A stretch of DNA of 10,775 nucleotides. Origin: Oscillospiraceae bacterium. Lineage in GTDB: Bacteria > Bacillota_A > Clostridia > Oscillospirales > Oscillospiraceae. Below, piece by piece: positions 6,242-10,775 of the stretch. The position numbers and the translations under genes were made by a program. The stretch lies in assembly GCA_017627975.1 (NCBI GenBank), contig JAGAFT010000221.1, positions 1 through 10,775 of the forward strand, written 5' to 3'. The notes under the pieces were generated by a model. That model did not search any database. It worked only from the letters and a program-made list of their open reading frames with translations, and had not been told where the DNA came from. Each line of letters starts with the position of its first letter. Position 1 is the stretch's first letter.

Positions 6242-8530
6242 TCAGGATTCGCCGTTGTCCACACCGTCTGAAGGCTCACCGGTCCGGGTCTGCCGGTCAT
6301 TTTCAGGCTGAGACCGGCGCATCATTTCGAGGGCAAGCGCGATCTCGCTGTAGCTGACACCCTCTTGGGGGTTCTCAACGGAGAGAACCGCAACGGCAAG
6401 CGCCGCGTAACCGGAAACGGGATTGGCCGCCAGAGGCCGCAGAAGGAAATGAACGACGGAACCGTCCGGCATCTTCCGGTCCATAACAGAGACGGTTCCG
6501 CTCCGGCAGATCTGATTCAGGGTCTGAATAAAGCGCAGTCTATTTTTCTCAGAGAAGGAACCCAGCGCGGTTTCAATGGCTTCCGGCTCCACGGAAAACA
6601 TCCTTTTCGTAAAATCACGGAAGGCGTGATTACAGCGGACGTAGCGGGCAGAGCGGTCGGATACCTCCACGATCCCCATGGGAAGGGTGTCAAAATAGTT
6701 GCCCATGAGACCGCTTCTGTCATTGGCGACGGAGCCAAGGTCAAAGAGGTTAATCTTCCCGATGCTGTCAAAATACGCTGATTCCTCCGGGTTTTCAAAC
6801 CCGATCTGGGTCCCGCTGGCATAGCGTTCCAGGATCGTTTCAAGCGGAATCGGCCGGCAGAAATAGAAGCCCTGCAGTCTGGTGCAGCCGATCTCCTGGA
6901 GGAAGCGTACATGTTCCGGGGTCTCAACGCCTTCACAGACGGTCTCGGTCCCCAGCGCCGTCGCCATGCGCATCAGCTCGGTCAGAATGATTTTTCCGCT
7001 CTCTCCCTCGTCAAAGCTCTGCAGGAAGCGCATGTCGAACTTGATCAGCTGGAAGCGGATGCTCTGCAGCACGTCCAGCGCGGAGTAGCCGCTGCCGAAG
7101 TCGTCCATCCAGACAGAAAAGCCGAGCTGCTGGAAACGGGCAACCTGCTCCCTCATAAAATCAAAGTCACTGCCGACGGTGGATTCCGTGATCTCGATGG
7201 TGATCATGGTTCGGCTGATGCCGGCGGCGTCTACGCGACTGCGGATTTCCTCCACCATGTCGCAGGCGTCAAAGTCCGAACGGGAGAGATTGACGGACTG
7301 GGGGACGAGGTACAGGCCGGAACTTTCCTGCAGTTTCAGCTTGGCCAGAACCCGGTCCAGGATGTGAAGATCCAGCTTGTAGCTCAGCCCGGCATCCTCA
7401 AGGTACGGAATAAACTGGGCCGGAGCGAGAAAGCCTTTGCCCGGATCGGCCCACCTGGCGAGGGCCTCCTCGTTTGAGACTCTGCCGTTGAGCGATCTCA
7501 CGATGGGCTGGTAATACACCCGGATCCAGTCCTCCGCAATCGCCCTGTCGAGATTGGAGAGGATATACCGGCGATGTTCCTCGTTGTCAAGCAAGGACTT
7601 CTCATAATAGGTGAAGCAGGAACGGTAGGAACTGCGCAGGGTGTCGCAGGCAATCTTTGCCCGGTCACAGGCGATGCCCACCGACACATCCTCGGCCCAG
7701 TCCAGATAGATGCCGACCCGGACCGGCAGACTGCGTCCGTTGTTGAGCTCCCGGGCGTCGGTAAACAGCAGCTGCAGCCGCTCCGCGATGCCGGCCCCCT
7801 CGGTCAGAACGACAAAGTGGTCCTGGGCAAGATGCCCGCAGTTTTGTTGACCGAAATAACGCGTCAGAACCCGCCCGAACGCCTGAAGAAGGCGGTCGCC
7901 CTCGGCAAAGCCGTATTTCTGGTTATAAAACTTCATGCCGTTGAGGTCAATGTAGAGCAGGATCGGGTCTTTGTCCCGGGCATACAGCCCTCTCCGGCCG
8001 GATTCCGCCAGTTCGAAGAAATAGCTCATGCCGGGAAGCCCCGTCAGGTGGTCGTAAAAGCTCTCATTCAGCATGCTCTCACGGCGGATGGCCCCGCTGA
8101 GCGTGCGGTTCAGCGCCCCGTGCCGGTCGATGATCCCCTCCCGGTATTCCCCCTCATCCGTATACCAGACATAGGCAAGCTGGGTTCCGTCGCCTGCGGA
8201 TGCATGTTCTCCCACGGCATGGACAAGGCGGTAGCCGTCGCCTCTGCGTTTCCGGCTGCGGTAGATGACGTCGTATCTGCCGCCTCTTGTCGCAAACAGA
8301 ACCGCGGCCTCCGAGATCCGGGAGACATCGTCCGGATGCGTATCCACGTACATCTGCTCGTCCATGTCGTGATAGGCCAGGGCGCGGTCTTCGTAGCCGA
8401 ACAGCCTGCAGAAGCCCTCCGAGAGCGCAAGGGTGACGACCCGGCTGCTGACAAACTGATAGACGGCAAACGGAATCGGGGAAGCCTCGATGAGGTCCAG
8501 CGTATGATCGTCGATGCGGTATTTTTTCAT
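6242..8530 (-). CDS. PAS-degenerate GGDEF-EAL-PAS protein, predicted c-di-GMP phosphodiesterase
   Basis: This 762-residue protein has no membrane segment and is probably cytoplasmic. A PAS domain (about 10-125) is followed by a GGDEF-fold domain (158-310), which begins YDHLTGLPGM but has AQDHF (235-239) where GGDEF should be; it is not expected to be a cyclase. The EAL domain (about 322-570) looks fully active: EAL (355-357), N414 in SVNLS, E446 in ITIEITES, DD (476-477) in MDDFGSGYSAL, K497, E533 in CEGVE and Q553 in LQGFYFCRP. These are the metal- and substrate-binding residues of enzymes that cut c-di-GMP to pGpG. A C-terminal PAS-like domain (about 600-720) follows, as in other Firmicute proteins of this build. 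The start at 8530 has AAGGAG (8541-8536) upstream. It is transcribed away from a diguanylate cyclase gene, with tightly spaced promoters, suggesting opposing activities under related control. Confidence 0.93.
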   Translation of the reverse strand: MKKYRIDDHTLDLIEASPIPFAVYQFVSSRVVTLALSEGFCRLFGYEDRALAYHDMDEQMYVDTHPDDVSRISEAAVLFATRGGRYDVIYRSRKRRGDGYRLVHAVGEHASAGDGTQLAYVWYTDEGEYREGIIDRHGALNRTLSGAIRRESMLNESFYDHLTGLPGMSYFFELAESGRRGLYARDKDPILLYIDLNGMKFYNQKYGFAEGDRLLQAFGRVLTRYFGQQNCGHLAQDHFVVLTEGAGIAERLQLLFTDARELNNGRSLPVRVGIYLDWAEDVSVGIACDRAKIACDTLRSSYRSCFTYYEKSLLDNEEHRRYILSNLDRAIAEDWIRVYYQPIVRSLNGRVSNEEALARWADPGKGFLAPAQFIPYLEDAGLSYKLDLHILDRVLAKLKLQESSGLYLVPQSVNLSRSDFDACDMVEEIRSRVDAAGISRTMITIEITESTVGSDFDFMREQVARFQQLGFSVWMDDFGSGYSALDVLQSIRFQLIKFDMRFLQSFDEGESGKIILTELMRMATALGTETVCEGVETPEHVRFLQEIGCTRLQGFYFCRPIPLETILERYASGTQIGFENPEESAYFDSIGKINLFDLGSVANDRSGLMGNYFDTLPMGIVEVSDRSARYVRCNHAFRDFTKRMFSVEPEAIETALGSFSEKNRLRFIQTLNQICRSGTVSVMDRKMPDGSVVHFLLRPLAANPVSGYAALAVAVLSVENPQEGVSYSEIALALEMMRRSQPENDRQTRTGEPSDGVDNGES

Positions 8531-8669
8531 GGGATCTCCTTCGTTGAACTATGCTTTACCCGTGCAGGCTTCTGTCGGACCCCCGACAGGATCTCCCTCC
8601 GAAACGGCGGGCATGATCATTTCGGGCGCCCGGAAAGCAAGGATTCATCTGTAGTTCATCCCGTCCCTG
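8531..8669 (-). promoter_or_regulatory. Structured 5' leader of the EAL gene
   Basis: If transcription starts near 8669, the mRNA has about 140 leader bases. They include a hairpin CTGTCGG/CCGACAG with a four-base loop (about 8573-8590) and a perfect palindrome CGGGCGCCCG (8623-8632). I could not fit the leader to the c-di-GMP-I or -II riboswitch patterns, so any regulatory role is open. Confidence 0.3.
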
Positions 8670-8675
8670 TTCTTG

Positions 8676-8703
8676 AGTATATCACAGTTCGGGCGGAAAA
8701 CAA
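8676..8703 (-). promoter_or_regulatory. Promoter for the EAL gene
   Basis: On the minus strand TATACT (8681-8676) has an upstream TG (8684-8683), an extended -10, and a weaker TTGTTT -35 (8703-8698) at 16 bases. It faces away from the cyclase promoter at 8722-8750. Confidence 0.55.
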
Positions 8704-8721
8704 GCAATATTATTTTTCTTT

Positions 8722-8750
8722 TTGACAATATTGATCACGGTTGCTATAAT
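8722..8750 (+). promoter_or_regulatory. Consensus sigma-A promoter for the diguanylate cyclase gene
   Basis: Perfect TTGACA (8722-8727) and perfect TATAAT (8745-8750) are separated by 17 bases, with TG one base before the -10 (8742-8743). This is as strong as such promoters get, so basal transcription should be high unless repressed. The leader would be about 30 bases. Confidence 0.85.
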
Positions 8751-8785
8751 GAGCAAAAAGCGCTGATCAAAGAGGGAAACGCACC

Positions 8786-9829
8786 ATGAATGTCAACAGA
8801 AAAGCAATCATCGAAGGGGCTCGGGGGTTCTGCCTCATTATGATGGCGCTTCAGCTTGCGATGCTGCTCCTGTTTCTCGACACGGGCGTCCTGCCCATGT
8901 CGGGTCTTTCGGGCCTTGCCTTTTTCGTTTTTCTGCTGTGCATCGTCCTGCTGGAGAAGGAGCGCTTTCACAGCTTTACGGTGCTGCTGCTGACGGCGAT
9001 GCTTGTGTACACGGGTGCGGCGATCCTTCTGGTCGGGATGGATAATGGGTTTCAGCACCTCTTTGCCGCGACGGTGCTCCTGGCCTTTTACGCAGAGTAT
9101 ATCCTCAGAAGCCTGAAGCTGCCGTCGGTCAGCGGAAGGGCGGTCGGGTGGATTGCCCTCGGGGAGTACCTTCTCCTCCTGGGGCTCGTCAGACTGCATC
9201 CGGCGCCCTATGATCTTGTCGGCAGGGGCGCCGAGCTGGTTCATGCGGCGCTGGAAATCATTGTTCTGGTCGGAACGATTCTCTGCCTGAGTTCCTTCCT
9301 GCGCCTGAGTTCCTTTTCCGAGCGCGTTCTGCAGGATCAGGCAAGCACGGACGGTCTCACCGGGCTGTACAACCGCAAGGGCTATGAACGGCTGCTGGAG
9401 GAGATCGACCCGTGGACCACGACCCTGCTGCTGTTCGACGCGGATCAGTTCAAGCACATCAACGACGACTTCGGCCATGAGGCGGGCGACAGAGTACTGC
9501 GAAAGATCGGCCGGGCGCTGCAGGAAAACTTCCGCCGCGAGGACTATATCTGCCGGATCGGCGGAGATGAATTCGCGGTGCTCGTGCTGAATGCGGACGA
9601 GGGCCTGAGTGATCTGATCATGAAAAAGGTCAGCCGCATCAACATGACCCTCTCGCATGTGGAAGACGGACTTCCCACGGCATCGGTCAGCGTCGGCGCG
9701 GCAAGGGGAGCGGCCGACTGCAAGACGCTTTTTGAGCATGCGGACGCAGCCCTCTACGGCGTCAAGGCGGCAGGCGGACGCGGCTGCGGCTTTTACGGCT
9801 GGGAACAGAATGAGGTTCCCGCCTGGTAA
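8786..9829 (+). CDS. Membrane diguanylate cyclase (six-helix N-terminus plus GGDEF)
   Basis: This 347-residue protein makes c-di-GMP from two GTP. Its N-terminal half has about six hydrophobic helices (roughly 12-32, 42-56, 64-84, 90-108, 118-136, 149-171) and no recognisable sensor domain. A short linker carrying an LSSFLRLSSF repeat, encoded by a duplicated CTGAGTTCCTT, leads into the GGDEF domain (about 184-340). The domain is intact: DGLTGLYNR (189-197), the metal-binding D218 in FDADQFK, INDDFGHEAGD (225-235) and GGDEF (259-263). R250-x-x-D253 sits five residues before GGDEF, which is the product-inhibition I-site, so feedback control is likely. The ATG at 8786 has AGAGGG at 8771-8776. 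It is a single-gene unit, divergent from the EAL phosphodiesterase, with a terminator right after it. Confidence 0.95.
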   Translation: MNVNRKAIIEGARGFCLIMMALQLAMLLLFLDTGVLPMSGLSGLAFFVFLLCIVLLEKERFHSFTVLLLTAMLVYTGAAILLVGMDNGFQHLFAATVLLAFYAEYILRSLKLPSVSGRAVGWIALGEYLLLLGLVRLHPAPYDLVGRGAELVHAALEIIVLVGTILCLSSFLRLSSFSERVLQDQASTDGLTGLYNRKGYERLLEEIDPWTTTLLLFDADQFKHINDDFGHEAGDRVLRKIGRALQENFRREDYICRIGGDEFAVLVLNADEGLSDLIMKKVSRINMTLSHVEDGLPTASVSVGAARGAADCKTLFEHADAALYGVKAAGGRGCGFYGWEQNEVPAW

Positions 9830-9834
9830 AACGG

Positions 9835-9884
9835 AAAAGCCTCTCTCCTCCGCATGATAACGGGAGGAGAGATGTTTTTCTTTT
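9835..9884 (+). terminator. Terminator of the diguanylate cyclase gene
   Basis: CTCTCCTCC (9843-9851) pairs with GGAGGAGAG (9863-9871) around an 11-base loop. The stem is extended by AAAAGC-type pairing to the following T-run, and TTTTTCTTTT follows. It begins six bases after the stop codon. Confidence 0.85.
9843..9883 (+). repeat. Dispersed terminator repeat, copy 2 (partner at 4244-4284)
   Basis: This copy matches 4244-4284 at 38 of 41 bases, with all changes in the loop. Unlike copy 1, its lower stem has a C/T mismatch and it has no clean A-run upstream, so it is mainly a plus-strand terminator. Confidence 0.8.
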
Positions 9885-9906
9885 ATGTCTTTTTCCGAAC
9901 CGTGTT

Positions 9907-9962
9907 AAAACGCAGCCCCCCTCCCGCTTTTGGCGGGAGCGGGCTGCGTTGTTTTTGTTTTT
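9907..9962. terminator. Bidirectional terminator between convergent genes
   Basis: AACGCAGCCC (9909-9918) pairs with GGGCTGCGTT (9941-9950), and an inner CTCCCGC (9921-9927) pairs with GCGGGAG (9933-9939). GTTTTTGTTTTT follows on the plus strand, and TTTT follows on the minus strand. It serves the right-end minus-strand gene, whose stop is at 9966, and backs up the cyclase terminator. Confidence 0.85.
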
Positions 9963-9965
9963 GGA

Positions 9966-10775
9966 TCAGAAGTCGTCGTAGTCGATATCGCCCACGTCCA
10001 GCGTGTCGGAGTCGAAGCGGATTCTCAGCTTCTCTTTCCCCTCTTCGTCGATCAGGACCGTGGTCTCGGTACCGCTGTCGATGCGTACGCTTGTGGTCTC
10101 ATAGCCGCGCCACCAGACGTTCCGGTCCGTCACCAGGAAGATATAGGCGTCGGTTCCGCCCTCGAACCAGCAGCGGCTGTAGTCCAGGGCGACCCGGTCG
10201 ATCTCGGTAAAGGCCGAGAGCGGGAATCTCCCCTTCTTTGTGGGTGCCCGGGGCGCGCTCGTTTTCACCGTGCCGTCGACCTCGGAGGTCACCGTGATGT
10301 CGCCGCGGATGGTCTTGCGCGGCTCACGCCTGCGCTGGGCAAGGATCAGCAGGCCAAGAAGCGCAAGCGCCAGGATGGCAAGCAGGATCACCACCGTGTT
10401 GATGACCCGCAGGCGGACCGTCACATTGCAGGCAAGGCCCTCCGCGTCCTCCGCCCGGATGTCCAGCGTTCCGCCCAGAAGACGGAAGTTTCCAAGCTTC
10501 ACATTCAGACTGCCGGAGGGCGTCATGGTGTACTCGCTGCCCTCCGCAAAATCCCGGGTTACCGCCGTGTAGCTCAGCGTGTCCCCTTCCGGATCCGTCA
10601 CCACCGTGTTCAGGTTCAGGCGGTAGCTTCCCCCGGACATGGGCCAGATCAGGACGAGCTCCGACACGTTCCGCGTGTTCGCCGCCGGGGCCGTGTTGGG
10701 CTTCGGCGTGGGCACGGGGGTCGGGGGCGGCGTGGGCGTCGGTTCCGGCTCCTCCGGCGCGGCAAAGCGGATGGG
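9966..10775 (-). CDS. Single-pass membrane protein with Ig/cadherin-like domain, 5' part beyond window
   Basis: The frame is open to the right edge, so the visible 269 residues are the C-terminal part; the GTG at 10715 is internal. In order: a Pro/Thr/Glu-rich linker (1-30, PEEPEPTPTPPPTPVPTPKP), typical of extracellular spacers; a beta-rich domain (about 38-124) with TDPEGDTLSY and RAEDAEGL, as in cadherin-like or Ig-like folds that bind calcium through such Asp/Glu motifs; a membrane helix (125-146); a basic stop-transfer RRREPRK (148-154); and a cytoplasmic domain of about 115 residues with an acidic end (DSDTLDVGDIDYDDF). The topology is therefore N-out, C-in. I do not recognise the cytoplasmic domain. 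A part outside the window, such as a von Willebrand A or other surface domain, is possible but unseen. It ends 16 bases before a terminator. Confidence 0.8.
   Translation of the reverse strand, partial: PIRFAAPEEPEPTPTPPPTPVPTPKPNTAPAANTRNVSELVLIWPMSGGSYRLNLNTVVTDPEGDTLSYTAVTRDFAEGSEYTMTPSGSLNVKLGNFRLLGGTLDIRAEDAEGLACNVTVRLRVINTVVILLAILALALLGLLILAQRRREPRKTIRGDITVTSEVDGTVKTSAPRAPTKKGRFPLSAFTEIDRVALDYSRCWFEGGTDAYIFLVTDRNVWWRGYETTSVRIDSGTETTVLIDEEGKEKLRIRFDSDTLDVGDIDYDDF

Noticed and set aside
8531..8669. c-di-GMP riboswitch upstream of the EAL gene
   Set aside because: The conserved GEMM-I core and tetraloop/receptor elements were not found, nor a class II pseudoknot pattern.
7574..8725. Plus-strand open frame of 383 codons opposite the EAL gene
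   Set aside because: It is a shadow of the EAL coding frame with no domain, and it runs through the EAL promoter.
8744..9739. Minus-strand open frame of 331 codons opposite the cyclase gene
   Set aside because: It is antisense to an intact GGDEF protein, of low-complexity Gln/Arg/Lys composition, and covers the consensus promoter of the cyclase gene.

Overview
The window looks like a chromosomal segment of a GC-rich member of the Firmicutes (Clostridia; Lachnospiraceae or Oscillospiraceae would fit). This is inferred from strong AGGAGG-type ribosome binding sites, sigma-A-like promoters close to TTGACA/TATAAT, a ComGC/PilA-like pilin with a Clostridia-style CP.GG...C..HG core, and multidomain c-di-GMP proteins with a 7TM or six-helix membrane input domain. 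The species cannot be named from this sequence.

Layout, left to right. (1) 1-1235, minus strand: a two-gene type IV pilus operon, a divergent pilin-like protein followed 21 bp later by a prepilin peptidase that runs off the left edge. (2) 1236-1549: a divergent intergenic region with a good promoter facing each way. (3) 1550-4048, plus strand: a large membrane protein with 7TM, PAS, degenerate GGDEF, HD-GYP and C-terminal PAS domains, predicted to hydrolyse c-di-GMP. (4) About 4130-6240: a visibly AT-richer island holding, on the minus strand, an AlbA_2/Schlafen-type ATPase-like regulator with a winged-helix tail, followed with a 4-base overlap by an N-terminally truncated GNAT acetyltransferase. 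The regulator's promoter carries three copies of a short repeat that look like an operator. (5) 6242-8530, minus strand: a PAS, degenerate GGDEF, EAL, PAS protein with a complete EAL active site, predicted to be a c-di-GMP phosphodiesterase. (6) 8531-8785: back-to-back promoters whose -35 boxes are only 18 bp apart. (7) 8786-9829, plus strand: a six-helix membrane diguanylate cyclase with intact GGDEF and an RxxD inhibitory site. (8) 9830-9965: two terminators between convergent genes. (9) 9966-10775, minus strand: the C-terminal part of a membrane-anchored protein with a Pro/Thr linker, an Ig/cadherin-like extracellular domain, one membrane helix and an acidic cytoplasmic tail; it runs off the right edge.

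How the genes may work together: one cyclase (GGDEF) and two hydrolases of different fold (EAL and HD-GYP) lie within about 8 kb, beside type IV pilus genes. In both hydrolases the GGDEF site is destroyed, so each probably has a single catalytic activity, with the dead GGDEF domain left as a sensor or scaffold. A local c-di-GMP circuit acting on pili or surface behaviour is plausible, but it is inference from proximity and domain content. The AT-rich AlbA_2/GNAT segment looks like a separate, acquired insertion. A 41-base terminator-like hairpin occurs twice (4244-4284 and 9843-9883, 38 of 41 bases identical), once at the edge of that island and once after the cyclase gene.

I did not find a clear, wholly new system. 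The points most worth checking are the AlbA_2 regulator with its repeat operator, the duplicated terminator element, the tightly paired cyclase/phosphodiesterase promoters, and the partly seen membrane protein at the right edge.
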